A DNA stretch of 64,000 nucleotides from an uncultured Rhodospira sp. (GTDB lineage Bacteria; Pseudomonadota; Alphaproteobacteria; Rhodospirillales; Rhodospirillaceae), in the NCBI RefSeq assembly GCF_937138205.1, contig NZ_CAKZOT010000107.1, positions 1-64,000 on the forward strand, given 5' to 3'. Below are positions 17,364 to 26,502 of this stretch, piece after piece. Both the position numbers and the translations under genes were made by a program. Each line of letters opens with the position of its first letter. Position 1 is the stretch's first letter. The notes beneath the pieces were generated by a model. That model saw nothing but the letters and a program-made list of their open reading frames with translations. It had not been told where the DNA came from and did not search any database.

Positions 17364-18500
17364 TCAATACACGCCGGCCGTCATCGAGTCCGGGCGGACC
17401 CGGACCGTGTTCCGTCCTGTGACCTCGGCCAGAACCTCCTTGTTGGAGGCCACGTTGGCCACCCGGACGGTATCGCCCACGGCGCCGTCCTCCAGCGCGC
17501 GCCCGCGCGCGGTCACCGTCATGAACGGTGTTTCCAGCACCATCGTCACCGCCGCGTTGCGGGAGACGACCTCGGGCGGAATCACCTGGTTGGCGCGGAC
17601 CGGCCGCCCGGACTGAATGTTCTGGCGCGCCGCCTTGCCGATCAGGTCCTCTGTATCGAGCAGGATGTCGGGGCGCAGGTCGCCGCGCCGCATGGAATCC
17701 CAGCGCACATCCTCGGCGGTCACGATCATGCCCCGCCGCAGCGGTCGGGTCAGCACAGGCACCTCGACGGACACATGCACCGCCCCGGTCAGGCGAACCG
17801 GCCGGGCGTTCGGACCATCAGCGGGCACGTTGAGCAACGCGTTGAAGCGGCCCGTCCGGTCGTCATAGTACAGATCGCGCACGGCGATCCGCACGTCTTC
17901 CGGCGCGCCGACGGTCGCGTGCACGTTGAGGGCGCTCACTTCGACCTCGGCCTCCGGCTGCATCCCGGCGGCAACAAGATGACGGCGCAGTGTCTGCAAA
18001 ACCTCTTCGCGGCCGATCTCGTAGCCGCGCCGCGCCACGACGGTCTGCACGAACCGGCTGGCGGCGGTCCACGGCACGCCGTACTCCTCGGCCAGGTCGT
18101 TCAGGTAGTGGACGTCCAGCACCACGCGCTCGCCCGGCGCCGGGGCATGGCCAACCGGAACCTGCGACAACTCCCGGGACAGCCCGCCGAACACGTCGCC
18201 CAGATGGATGAACGGCCGCTCGATGGTCGATTCCGGCCGCAGCACGGCGCGGGCGGGACCGCCGCCGGGAAGCCCATGCACCGACGCCAGCACACCAGAG
18301 GCGGTGCCGCGCCGGTTGGCGGCCTCGACCAGGGCTTCGGCGAGCGCCGAGATATCGGCGGGCCCCGACGCCGCGCCCTCGGCTGGCGACGTCGCTTCCG
18401 TGGTGGGCAGGGCCACCTCGTTGGCCATGCCCGCGCCCGGCACCAGAAAAGCCAGGGCCAGGGCACCCGCACCGACGACTTGGAAAACGGACCGCAGCAT
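17364..18500 (-). CDS. flgA: Flagella basal body P-ring formation protein FlgA
   Basis: This 378-residue protein has a signal peptide (to about residue 26, GAGMANE) and a variable middle. A C-terminal SAF/FlgA domain includes PVLTRPLRRGMIVTAEDVRW, the segment GKAARQNIQSGRPVRANQV and RNAAVTMVLETPFMTVTARGRAL. FlgA is a periplasmic chaperone for assembly of the FlgI P ring. flgI itself is not in the window. The chain is longer than enterobacterial FlgA (about 220) because of the N-terminal half, as in other alphaproteobacteria. It lies 50 bases after flgG. Confidence 0.9.
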   Translation of the reverse strand: MLRSVFQVVGAGALALAFLVPGAGMANEVALPTTEATSPAEGAASGPADISALAEALVEAANRRGTASGVLASVHGLPGGGPARAVLRPESTIERPFIHLGDVFGGLSRELSQVPVGHAPAPGERVVLDVHYLNDLAEEYGVPWTAASRFVQTVVARRGYEIGREEVLQTLRRHLVAAGMQPEAEVEVSALNVHATVGAPEDVRIAVRDLYYDDRTGRFNALLNVPADGPNARPVRLTGAVHVSVEVPVLTRPLRRGMIVTAEDVRWDSMRRGDLRPDILLDTEDLIGKAARQNIQSGRPVRANQVIPPEVVSRNAAVTMVLETPFMTVTARGRALEDGAVGDTVRVANVASNKEVLAEVTGRNTVRVRPDSMTAGVY

Positions 18501-18550
18501 CGCATTCCCTCCCGCCGGACGCCGCGCGCCCGGCCGGTTGTCAGATCCCC

Positions 18551-19336
18551 CTATTTCATCCGCGAGACGGTGGACATCATTTCGTCCGCCGTGCTGATGA
18601 CCTTGGAGTTCATCTCGTACGCCCGCTGGGCGCTGATCAGTTCGGTGATCTCGGCCACCGTGTCGACGTTCGACGATTCGAGGAACCCTTGCAGCACCGT
18701 GCCGTAGCCGGGCTGACCCGGGTTGTTGGCCGTCGGCCCGCCGGAGGCCTCGGTCTCGGTGAACAGGTTGTCGCCCTCGGGGTTGAGGCCGGCCTCGTTC
18801 GGGAAGATGGCGAGCTGGATCTGGCCGGCGTTCTGCAAGGCGTTCTGGCCGTCCAGCTTGTAGAGCACCTCGCCCGACGCATTGACGGTGATGCTGACCG
18901 CCTCGTTCGGAATGGCCTGGATGCCCTGCACCTTGTAGCCGTCGTGGGTGACCACCTCGCCGTCGGGGTTGAGCTGGAACGACCCATCGCGGGTGTAGCC
19001 GGTTTCGCCGGTCGGCAGGTCGATCTGGAAATAGCCCTTGCCCTGGATGGCCATGTCGAGGCTGTTGTCGGTGCTCAACATGCTGCCTTGCTCGGTGATC
19101 CGGTAGACGGCGGCGGTTTTCACGCCCAGGCCCACCTGCACACCCGCCGGCACGATGTCGCCCGCGTCGGAGGAGGTGGAGCCGGCGCGGCGCAGCGACT
19201 GGTACAGCAGGTCATGGAACTCGGTGCGACGGCGCGAATAGGCCGTCGTGTTCATGTTGGCGATGTTGTTCGAGATGACTTCAACATTCTGTTGTTGCGC
19301 CAGCATTCCGGTCGCACCGATGTTGAGCGCGCGCAT
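18551..19336 (-). CDS. flgG: Flagellar distal rod protein FlgG
   Basis: This 261-residue protein has the rod/hook N-terminal motif (MRALNIGATGMLAQQQNVEV and ISNNIANMNT), a central FlgG region and the C-terminal heptad end FLESSNVDTVAEITELISAQ...YEMNSKVI. FlgG forms the distal rod. GGAGGAG precedes the ATG. It is 20 bases after flgF, so the two are co-translated. Length equals the family norm (260-262). Confidence 0.97.
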   Translation of the reverse strand: MRALNIGATGMLAQQQNVEVISNNIANMNTTAYSRRRTEFHDLLYQSLRRAGSTSSDAGDIVPAGVQVGLGVKTAAVYRITEQGSMLSTDNSLDMAIQGKGYFQIDLPTGETGYTRDGSFQLNPDGEVVTHDGYKVQGIQAIPNEAVSITVNASGEVLYKLDGQNALQNAGQIQLAIFPNEAGLNPEGDNLFTETEASGGPTANNPGQPGYGTVLQGFLESSNVDTVAEITELISAQRAYEMNSKVISTADEMMSTVSRMK

Positions 19337-19356
19337 GTTCTCCTCCGCTCCGCCTC

Positions 19357-20100
19357 TTATGCGTTCTTGGCGCCGGACAGGACCGAGATGGCCCTCCGCT
19401 GCCGCTCCGATTCTGACTCGATCATCTGTTGCACCGATTCATAGGCCCTGTGGACCTCGATCATGTGCGTGATCTGTTCCATTCCCTGGACGTTCGAGCC
19501 TTCGAGCATTCCCTGCTGGAGGGCGACGACCTCGACCTCTTGAGGTTCCTGGTCATCGGCATCCAGAAGGCCGGCCTCGACCCGGCGCAAGCGCTCCGGG
19601 TCCTCGAATTCCACCACGCGCAGCCGGCCGATGGCGCCGTTTTCGGTCGACACCGTGCCGTCGCGCGAGATGGTGATGTCCGTTTCGTTGGGCGCGATGA
19701 AGAACGGCGTGTCGTCGGCGCTCATCACCGGGTGCCCGGAACTGGTCACGATCATGCCGTCCTGATCCAGCATCAACCGTCCATTGCGGGTGAAGAAGCG
19801 CCCGAAGTCGGTCTCGACCTCCAGATAACCCTGCCCGCTGATGGCCACGTCCAGCGGGTTCCCGGTGTGGGTCATCGGCCCTTCCGACATGTCGCGGACC
19901 GTGCCGTAATCCAGCGTGTAGGACAGCCTGTCCGGCGACGGGCTCTCGATCCCGCGTGAGCGCGCCAGGTACTGTGTGAACAGCGTCGCCTCCGACTTGT
20001 AGCCGGGCGTGTTCATGTTGGCGATGTTGTTGGCCACGACGTCCATCTGCCGCCACAGGGCGGTTTGGCGGGACAGGGCGATGTAAGACGGCGTTTGCAT
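19357..20100 (-). CDS. flgF: Flagellar proximal rod protein FlgF
   Basis: This 247-residue rod protein begins MQTPSYIALSRQTALWRQMD then VVANNIANMNTPGYK and ends EGSNVQGMEQITHMIEVHRA, the paired ends of the rod/hook family. FlgF joins the proximal rod to FlgG. The ATG at 20100 gives the usual FlgF N-terminus; an ATG 12 bases upstream is also in frame and neither has a strong ribosome site. It leads the minus-strand flagellar operon and diverges from fliL. Confidence 0.93.
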   Translation of the reverse strand: MQTPSYIALSRQTALWRQMDVVANNIANMNTPGYKSEATLFTQYLARSRGIESPSPDRLSYTLDYGTVRDMSEGPMTHTGNPLDVAISGQGYLEVETDFGRFFTRNGRLMLDQDGMIVTSSGHPVMSADDTPFFIAPNETDITISRDGTVSTENGAIGRLRVVEFEDPERLRRVEAGLLDADDQEPQEVEVVALQQGMLEGSNVQGMEQITHMIEVHRAYESVQQMIESESERQRRAISVLSGAKNA

Positions 20101-20504
20101 GGGCTCGACCATTCGCGGAACAACGAGGGATCTCCACCGCAGGCGGATCCCGGCCGCAACCATGCAGGCCGCGTGCCAGCCGTCCCGGGTCCGGTATTGG
20201 CTCCCGGAGGGCGCCTTTGGCGCGCCTGTCCGGGGTGCGTGCTTGGGGAACCGGGGTGCTCATTGCCGGGCAGTTCTTGCCGGGCACGATGCGGCGCCGC
20301 GCCCAGAGTCCCTTCGCGCTGAACGAATTTTTAAGGAGTGCCGCCTACGCTTCGCGGTACGCCAGATCGCCACTGTGCCGCGCGTCGGACGCGGTGGCCG
20401 TGGCGTCGCGAGACCGGGGCGGCCCGGCCGGGTCCACGGACCCCGACACGATCCGCCCGCGTCTGGTCCGCGCCCCTTCGACCCCGCCACGGATTGCCGA
20501 GCCC
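20101..20504. promoter_or_regulatory. Divergent flgF/fliL intergenic region
   Basis: About 400 bases separate the two divergent flagellar operons and must hold both promoters. I could not find a convincing sigma54, sigma28 or sigma70 promoter in it. An open frame in phase with fliL extends back through it, but its residue use looks non-coding. Confidence 0.45.
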
Positions 20505-21092
20505 ATGGCCGACGACCTTGAAGAAGACTACGACGCCGCCGACGACAGTTTCCAGGAAGAGGGACGAAAGGGCGGCGGCGGCAAAAAGAAACTCCTGCTG
20601 TTCATTCTGCCGGTTCTGCTGGTGGTCGGCGGGGCCGCCGGCGCGTTCTTCACGGGGCTGCTCGATCCGGTCATGAACATGGTCACCGGCGGCGGCGATG
20701 AAACGCACGCGGCCGGCGACGCGCACGGCGGCAACGGCGGTGGCGGTCATGGCGGCGAAGGTGGGGACGGTGCCGGGGTCCTCGGACAAACCGTGTTCTA
20801 CGACCTGCCCGAGATGGTCGTGGATCTGAACGCCGGCGGCCGCAAGTCGCACTTCCTGAAAGTCCGCGTGAGCCTGGAACTCGCCAGCCAGGCGGATGTT
20901 GCGACGGTCGAGGCAGTCATGCCGCGCGTGATCGACAACTTCCAGGTCTTCCTGCGCGAGTTGCGGATCGAGGATTTGCAGGGCGCCGCCGGCATCTATC
21001 GCGTGCGCGAGGAGTTGTTGCGGCGGGTCGGCAACGCGGTGCGACCGGCCCGCGTCAATGCCGTTCTGTTCAAGGAAATGCTGGTGCAGTAG
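20505..21092 (+). CDS. fliL: Flagellar basal body-associated protein FliL
   Basis: This 195-residue protein has a short acidic cytoplasmic start, a Lys-rich patch, one membrane segment (about residues 30-52, LLLFILPVLLVVGGAAGAFF) and a Gly/His-rich linker (65-95). The periplasmic FliL domain contains DLPEMVVDLNAGGRKSHFLK and ends REELLRRVGNAV. FliL rings the stator units and supports motor torque. It starts the plus-strand operon fliL-fliM-DUF6468. The ribosome site is weak. Confidence 0.93.
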   Translation: MADDLEEDYDAADDSFQEEGRKGGGGKKKLLLFILPVLLVVGGAAGAFFTGLLDPVMNMVTGGGDETHAAGDAHGGNGGGGHGGEGGDGAGVLGQTVFYDLPEMVVDLNAGGRKSHFLKVRVSLELASQADVATVEAVMPRVIDNFQVFLRELRIEDLQGAAGIYRVREELLRRVGNAVRPARVNAVLFKEMLVQ

Positions 21093-21154
21093 GCGAACCG
21101 CCGGCGGCGGCGCCGGCGGACAAGACGCCCCCGAGACCCGAGGATACGGCTGAC

Positions 21155-22351
21155 ATGACCCCCTCCGACGAACCGGGCCGCGAGGTTTCACAGGAAGACG
21201 AGGAAGCCATGATGGCCGAATGGGCCAACATGGTGGACGAAGATGGTGGTGCCGGCGGCGGGAGCGGTGGCGGGGGCGACGGCGAAGATGGCAATGCTGA
21301 CGCCATGGCCGCCGAATGGGAGGCCATGCTCGGCGACAACGGTGAGGACGGCGAGGTTGCCTCCAGCGTCGCGGGCCGGGAAAGCACCCGGGTCCTGAAC
21401 CAGGACGAAATCGACAGTCTGCTCGGCTTCGACGAGTCCGAGGAGATCGGCAGCGACAAGTCCGGTATCCAGGCCATCCTGAACAGCGCGCTGGTCTCGT
21501 ACGAACGCCTGCCGATGTTGGAGGTGGTGTTCGACCGGCTGGTGCGCATGATGTCGACCAGCTTGCGCAACTTCACGTCGGACAACGTCGAGGTCTCGCT
21601 CGACAACATTTTGTCTCTGCGCTTCGGCGACTACCTGAACTCGATTCCGCTGCCGGCGATGCTGTCCGTGTTCAAGGCCGAGGAGTGGGACAACTCCGGC
21701 CTACTGACCATCGACTCTTCCATGATCTATTCCATCGTCGACGTCCTGCTGGGCGGCCGGCGCGGCACGGCGGCCATGCGGATCGAGGGGCGGCCGTACA
21801 CGACCATCGAGCGCAACCTGGTCGAGCGCTTGGTGCATGTGGTCCTGGCCGATCTGTCGGCGGCGTTCGACCCGCTGTCACCGGTCACCTTCCGGTTCGA
21901 ACGCCTGGAGACCAACCCGCGCTTCGCCACCATCTCGCGCCCCGCCAACGCGGCCATCGTCGCCAAGCTGCGCATCGACATGGAGGATCGCGGCGGTCGC
22001 CTGGAACTGTTGATCCCGTATGCCACCCTTGAGCCCGTGCGCGAACTGCTGTTGCAGATGTTCATGGGCGAGAAGTTCGGGCGCGACTCCATCTGGGAAA
22101 CCCACCTGGCCGAGGAGATGTGGTTCACCGAGGTCCAGATGGAAGCCATCCTCGACGAGGTCGAACTGCCGCTGCGCCATATTCTTCGGCTCGAGGTCGG
22201 CTCTCAGATCATGTTCAACGCCACGCCCGATTCGACCGTGGTCCTTCGTTGCGGCGACGTGCCCATGTTCGCCGGCCGCATGGGGCGACGCGGCAACAAC
22301 ATTGCCATCCGCGTCGATCGCAAGGCTTGGCAGAAAGCTTCGCCCGCGTAA
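21155..22351 (+). CDS. fliM: Flagellar motor switch protein FliM with long N-terminal extension
   Basis: This 398-residue protein is FliM from about residue 80 on. LNQDEIDSLLGF (81-92) is the phospho-CheY-binding peptide. A CheC-like middle domain follows (for example GDYLNSIPLPAMLSVFKAEE) and a SpoA C-terminal domain (LPLRHILRLEVG..VVLRCGDVPMFAGRMG). FliM normally starts with the CheY peptide; here about 80 acidic, Gly-rich residues precede it. They contain two similar motifs, MMAEWANMVDED and MAAEWEAMLGDN. FliM forms the C ring and switches rotation. Confidence 0.95.
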   Translation: MTPSDEPGREVSQEDEEAMMAEWANMVDEDGGAGGGSGGGGDGEDGNADAMAAEWEAMLGDNGEDGEVASSVAGRESTRVLNQDEIDSLLGFDESEEIGSDKSGIQAILNSALVSYERLPMLEVVFDRLVRMMSTSLRNFTSDNVEVSLDNILSLRFGDYLNSIPLPAMLSVFKAEEWDNSGLLTIDSSMIYSIVDVLLGGRRGTAAMRIEGRPYTTIERNLVERLVHVVLADLSAAFDPLSPVTFRFERLETNPRFATISRPANAAIVAKLRIDMEDRGGRLELLIPYATLEPVRELLLQMFMGEKFGRDSIWETHLAEEMWFTEVQMEAILDEVELPLRHILRLEVGSQIMFNATPDSTVVLRCGDVPMFAGRMGRRGNNIAIRVDRKAWQKASPA

Positions 22352-22424
22352 CGTCCGGCAGACCGACCATGGTCGCGGCCGCCGGATCCCCGGCCCCGCT
22401 CGCCATGGCAGCGCAGAGGCGCCC

Positions 22425-23021
22425 ATGTCCTTCAGCTTCCTTCTCGACGTCATCATCGTGGCGTTGCTTGTCCCGACCATCGTGTTCGCCTGGATCCTGA
22501 ACGGGCGACTGGCCGATCTGCGCCGCAATCGGGATGAACTGGCGCGGCTCATTTCCGAGTTCAACGAGGCGACGCAACGCGCCGAATCGGGCATTCCGAA
22601 GCTACGCAAGGCGGCCGACGACGCCAGTCGCGGTTTGCAGGACCGCGTGGAAAAGGCCCAAACCCTGCGCGACGACCTCGCCTTCATGGTCGATCGCGCC
22701 GACACGGCGCTCGGCAAGCTGGAAGACGGCGTGCAGGGCCGCCGCGCCCGCGCGCCGGACAGCGCGCCCGCGCCCTCCAGCCTGGGCGCGCGCTCCCACG
22801 CGCCGGGTGCGTCCGCCGGCCGGGCATCCGCGCCGGGGGGCGGCGTTCCGGCCCCACCGCCGGTGCCGGGGCGTCGCCCGGTGCGCGCCGCCGCGCCGCC
22901 ACCCGCCGCGACGGCGGCCGCGTCGACGGTCTCCGATGACGGCGACGACCAGTTCTTCATTGAGGACGAACGCTCCGAAGCGGAACGGGAACTCCTGCGG
23001 GCGCTGCAATCCGCGCGGTGA
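22425..23021 (+). CDS. DUF6468 protein, PflI-like flagellar positioning protein
   Basis: This 198-residue protein has one N-terminal membrane segment (residues 4-25, SFLLDVIIVALLVPTIVFAWI) and a DUF6468-type helical domain (26-100) with charged coiled-coil character. A Pro/Ala-rich stretch (110-170) and an acidic C-terminal helix ending EAERELLRALQSAR follow. The family includes Caulobacter PflI, a bitopic protein that helps place the flagellum at the pole. Its position between fliM and the motE-like gene is conserved in related bacteria. AGAGG lies upstream of the ATG. Confidence 0.8.
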   Translation: MSFSFLLDVIIVALLVPTIVFAWILNGRLADLRRNRDELARLISEFNEATQRAESGIPKLRKAADDASRGLQDRVEKAQTLRDDLAFMVDRADTALGKLEDGVQGRRARAPDSAPAPSSLGARSHAPGASAGRASAPGGGVPAPPPVPGRRPVRAAAPPPAATAAASTVSDDGDDQFFIEDERSEAERELLRALQSAR

Positions 23022-23181
23022 TCGGCCGACGTTCGTGTCTTCGCGGTCCCGCCCGAGACCGCGGCGCTCCGACCGTGGCCGCTTTTCTGGTTTCTTAACG
23101 GGTCTCTGCTGTACTGCGCACACGCGGCGGCGCGCATGGCGCGTCCGGGGGACCGCAGAAGGGCAGAAGGAAGGTATCGGG

Positions 23182-23970
23182 ATGCCCAAGACCAGGGCCA
23201 AAACCACCGCGCGAAAGGGCCAGCGGACACGGCGGAAAGCGTCGCCACGGGTGGGCGTCCTGCACCTCGTGATCGTCGCTGGTGTTCTCATGCTCTCCGT
23301 GCGAGTCGGCACACTCTACGAGGACATCAACGGCTGGGGCGCGTCGGTCCAGGTGGGCCAGACCCAGGCCATGGCCGTCGAAGCCACCGCCGCCGAGCCG
23401 CCTCGGGTCGGGCCGGAGGCGGAACCGACCGGCCAGGTGACACCTGGCGGCGCACCGCCGCCGCCGACCGGCGGCGCCCCGGACATGGCGGCCGAGGCCG
23501 TCGCCGGCACGGCGCCCCCGGGGTTCACGCAGTCCGAGATCAACCTGTTGCAGCGCCTCGCCGAACGCCGCGAGGAACTGGACGCCATGGAGCGCGAGTT
23601 GACCGACCGCGAGGCCCTGCTGCAGGCAGCCGAACGGCGCATCGAAACCCGCATCCAGGAGCTGAAGAATCTCGAATCGGTGATCCAGGATTTGCTGGGC
23701 GAGCATTCCGAGCAGGAACAGGCGCGCATCGATCAGCTGGTCAGCATCTACGCCACCATGAAACCGGCCGACGCCGCCCGCATCTTCAACGACCTGGAAA
23801 TGCCGATCCTGCTGCGCGTCATCGAAACCATGAAAGAGCGCAGTTCCGCCGCCATTCTGGCCGAGATGTCGCCGGCCAGGGCCAAGGAAGTCACGACCGA
23901 GTTGGCCCGGCGCCGCGCCCTGCCGGGTACCGATCCGTTCGCGGCGAATCAGGAGGCGGCCCTGCAATAA
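23182..23970 (+). CDS. MotE-like flagellar motor protein (MgtE N-domain type)
   Basis: This 262-residue protein has a basic start, one membrane segment (about residues 27-43) and a Pro/Ala/Gly-rich linker (65-110). A long coiled coil follows (118-185, INLLQRLAERREELDAMERE onward). The C-terminal MgtE-N-like domain has YATMKPADAARIFNDLEMPI and ILAEMSPARAKEVTTELA, as in MotE, the periplasmic chaperone for stator-associated MotC in rhizobia. A strong ribosome site (AGAAGGAAGG) precedes the ATG. It lies 160 bases after the DUF6468 gene. Confidence 0.82.
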   Translation: MPKTRAKTTARKGQRTRRKASPRVGVLHLVIVAGVLMLSVRVGTLYEDINGWGASVQVGQTQAMAVEATAAEPPRVGPEAEPTGQVTPGGAPPPPTGGAPDMAAEAVAGTAPPGFTQSEINLLQRLAERREELDAMERELTDREALLQAAERRIETRIQELKNLESVIQDLLGEHSEQEQARIDQLVSIYATMKPADAARIFNDLEMPILLRVIETMKERSSAAILAEMSPARAKEVTTELARRRALPGTDPFAANQEAALQ

Positions 23971-24025
23971 GGCGGGGCCAGACCGGCCAAAAAGGATAGA
24001 CGAAGTCCTTGGCCGAAAACGGGAC

Positions 24026-24053
24026 TTGCACCAGCGCGTGGGCATCTTATAAG
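24026..24053 (+). promoter_or_regulatory. Candidate sigma70 promoter of the cheY gene
   Basis: TTGCAC (24026-24031) and TATAAG (24048-24053) are spaced 16 bases apart, 66 bases before the start codon of the single-domain response regulator. Confidence 0.5.
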
Positions 24054-24118
24054 TAGCCTCGAGGGTACGCGGGCTGGTTTGGAACGGGTTGGTGCCGTGT
24101 GCGAGAATGGGGAGAGAA

Positions 24119-24508
24119 ATGGCCGTCGACAGCGAAATGCGCATCCTGATCGTGGATGACTACAAGACCATGCTCCGGATCATCCGGAACCTGCTGCGCC
24201 AGCTTGGCTTCAACAACATCGACGAGGCGATGGATGGCAGCCAGGCGCTGCAACAGCTTCGGTCCGGCACCGAATACGGACTCATCATCTCCGACTGGAA
24301 CATGGAGCCGATGACCGGCCTCCAGCTTCTGCGCGAGGTGCGGGCCGACGCGAAGTTGAAAGGCACGCCCTTCATCATGGTCACGGCGGAATCCAAGTCC
24401 GAGAACGTGATCGCCGCCAAGGAAGCGGGTGTCTCCAACTACATCGTCAAGCCGTTCAACGCCGAGACCCTCAAGTCGAAGATGGTCAGCGTGCTTGGTG
24501 ATTTCTGA
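24119..24508 (+). CDS. CheY-type single-domain response regulator
   Basis: The 129-residue protein is one receiver domain. It has the acidic pair DD (residues 13-14), phosphoacceptor Asp59 in ISDWNMEPMTG, Thr in MVTAESKSE and Lys in IVKPFNAETLKSKM. It has no output domain and closely follows the CheY pattern. Encoded among switch and stator genes, it probably binds FliM at the flagellar motor after phosphorylation by a CheA located elsewhere. GGGGAGAG precedes the ATG. Confidence 0.93.
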   Translation: MAVDSEMRILIVDDYKTMLRIIRNLLRQLGFNNIDEAMDGSQALQQLRSGTEYGLIISDWNMEPMTGLQLLREVRADAKLKGTPFIMVTAESKSENVIAAKEAGVSNYIVKPFNAETLKSKMVSVLGDF

Positions 24509-24745
24509 CGCGCCGCGTCAAGGCTCGACGCCAGGCCCCTGATGGTCCGGGGCGGCCGTTTCGGGCGCGACGCGGCACCGTTGGGCGCGGTTCGTGTGTC
24601 CAACAATAAATCATTTGTTCAGTCTCTCGTGTCACGCTGCCAATCACCCGGCCGACGGGCTCGGCCGGACTCCATGTCAGGATGGGAGGAGGCACCGTGA
24701 GCACGTACAGGCACCCCCTGCCGCGTCTTGCCATCTCACGCTAGG

Positions 24746-25765
24746 ATGGCCCTTGCCATGTCCCCATGGGACCCGCCGGCCCCCGCGCCCGCCTTTCCGA
24801 AACGAGACCCGTTCACCCCCTATGGGGCCTACGGCGGCTCGGATAGCGCGCGGCAGTGGGTCGTCGCGCCGATGGCGCGCGGCTCTTTGGCCCTGTTTCT
24901 GGCGCTCTACCTGCTGCTTCTCGCCTTTTTCATCATGCTGACGGCGCTCTCCGCCCTGGAAAACGAACGGGCCCGGGCCGTGATGGACAGCCTGACGGTG
25001 ACCTTCGCCAAAACCACCACGGCGGATGAGTCCCTGGGGCGCCTGCCGACCGAAAGCCTGGTGCGTGACACGCGGGCCGCCGAGACCTTCATCGCCATCA
25101 TCCGCGATCTGATCCAGGTCGCGATCCCCGAAGCACGGATCGAGCCGATCGTCGCGGGCCGCGAGGTCGAAGTGTGGATCCGCGCCGAGGCTGTGTTCGA
25201 ACCGGGACAGGCCGACATCCGCCCGGCCAGGTACCCCACGCTGGACGGCATCGTCGCGGCGCTGGCCGCCGCGCCGGCCGGTCAACGCTTTGAGATGGCG
25301 GCCGTGTTCCTGTCCGGCCCTCAAACGGAGGTTGACACCCCCACCTTGCCGGTGTCCGGGGACGATCTGCCGACCCGCCGCGCCGGCGACCTCGGCCGCA
25401 CCATGACCGCGCGCGGGGCCGCGCCCGGCAGCGTGTTCGTCGGGCTCGCACCCGGTGATCCGGACTGGATGCGCCTTGTGTTCCGGGCCGTCGACGTGAC
25501 CGGGTGGACGCCGGACGTCAGCGCCGCCCCGGGCGGTGGGGCGCAGACTGTCGCACCGACGCCGCGTGTGGCGCCCGAGGATGAGGGATCGACCGAAAAT
25601 CCGCCGGTGCAGGCGCCGGACGTCTCGTTGGAGGGTGCCCAAACACCCGAAGAAAGTGATAATGTGCAGAGGGGCTTGTCGGGGGAAGCGTCAACCGGGC
25701 TTCAGGTTGACGATGGATCAGCGCGGGACGGTCGCGTCCCCGTTCCACCGGCAAGGACAGACTGA
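24746..25765 (+). CDS. MotB-like protein lacking the proton-channel Asp
   Basis: This 339-residue protein has a Pro-rich cytoplasmic start and one membrane segment around residues 45-68 (SLALFLALYLLLLAFFIML). A periplasmic OmpA/MotB-like domain follows (about 125-200, VEVWIRAEAVFEPGQADI), then an acidic, disordered tail. In MotB the membrane helix carries an essential Asp; the aligned residue here is not Asp. It may therefore be a structural partner of the next gene, not an ion-conducting stator subunit. Starts at 24746 and 24758 are both possible. Its stop shares one base with the next start. Confidence 0.65.
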   Translation: MALAMSPWDPPAPAPAFPKRDPFTPYGAYGGSDSARQWVVAPMARGSLALFLALYLLLLAFFIMLTALSALENERARAVMDSLTVTFAKTTTADESLGRLPTESLVRDTRAAETFIAIIRDLIQVAIPEARIEPIVAGREVEVWIRAEAVFEPGQADIRPARYPTLDGIVAALAAAPAGQRFEMAAVFLSGPQTEVDTPTLPVSGDDLPTRRAGDLGRTMTARGAAPGSVFVGLAPGDPDWMRLVFRAVDVTGWTPDVSAAPGGGAQTVAPTPRVAPEDEGSTENPPVQAPDVSLEGAQTPEESDNVQRGLSGEASTGLQVDDGSARDGRVPVPPARTD

Positions 25766-26502
25766 TGACAGGTTCGCAAGACCACGCCCCATCAACCAGC
25801 ACCGCCTGGATGGTCACATTCAGCGACCTCGTGGTCCTGATGCTGGCGTTCTTCGTTCTCATGTTCTCCATGACCTCGTTCAAGGCGGAGACATTCCAGA
25901 GCCTGTCGGCCTCCCTTACCGAAACCTTCAATCCGCGCCCGGCTCCGGTCCAAACAGAGGACGGCACCGATCCCGCGATCGTCGCGCCGGCCCGCCCGCC
26001 CGGCCAGGGCCTGGGCTACCTCGCCTCGGTGCTGGAAACAACGTTTGCCAACGACCCCCGGTTCGCCGGCACGTTGGTCCAGTTGCTGGACGGCCGCCTG
26101 GTGATCCTGATGCCCGCCGACCTGCTGTTCGAGGCCGGCCACGCCGACGTGGCCGTGACGGCGCGGCCGGTCATTGCCGAGCTTGGCGCCCTGCTGGCCA
26201 ACCTTCGCAACCGCGTCGCCGTCGCCGGGCACACCGCCCCCAACCCCGTGGACGCCGACAGCCCGTTCCCGGGCGCCTGGGAGTTGTCGCTGGCCCGCGC
26301 CGCCGCCGTGGCCAACGGCCTGCGCCGCGCCGGCTACCCGGCTCCGCTGGAGGTCTGGGGACACGCCGACACGCGCCACGACGCGTTGCGCGGGGTGCAG
26401 GAGGCGGACCGCGCCCGGCTGGCGAGGCGGGTCGATGTCGTCGTGCTGCCGGATCGCCCCCAACAGATCCCCCATGCCGGACGGGAGGGCCGCGCCGGAT
26501 GA
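25765..26502 (+). CDS. MotB family stator protein with peptidoglycan-binding domain
   Basis: This 245-residue protein begins with a MotB-type membrane segment, WMVTFSDLVVLMLAFFVLMF (residues 15-34), keeping the Asp at 21 that carries protons in stators. The OmpA-like domain (100-230) has LFEAGHADVAVTARPVIAEL and the peptidoglycan-binding end ELSLARAAAVANGLRRAG. It should anchor a motor stator to the wall. No motA is nearby. It overlaps the preceding MotB-like gene by one base and the TPR gene by four, so all three are translationally coupled. Confidence 0.8.
   Translation: MTGSQDHAPSTSTAWMVTFSDLVVLMLAFFVLMFSMTSFKAETFQSLSASLTETFNPRPAPVQTEDGTDPAIVAPARPPGQGLGYLASVLETTFANDPRFAGTLVQLLDGRLVILMPADLLFEAGHADVAVTARPVIAELGALLANLRNRVAVAGHTAPNPVDADSPFPGAWELSLARAAAVANGLRRAGYPAPLEVWGHADTRHDALRGVQEADRARLARRVDVVVLPDRPQQIPHAGREGRAG

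Noticed and set aside
16494-18707. 737-codon plus-strand open frame across flgH and flgA
   Set aside because: It is antisense to clear flagellar genes and shows no domain.
24505-24521. TGACGCG-CGCGTCA palindrome at the cheY stop as a terminator
   Set aside because: The loop is one base and no T-run follows, so it is unlikely to terminate transcription.
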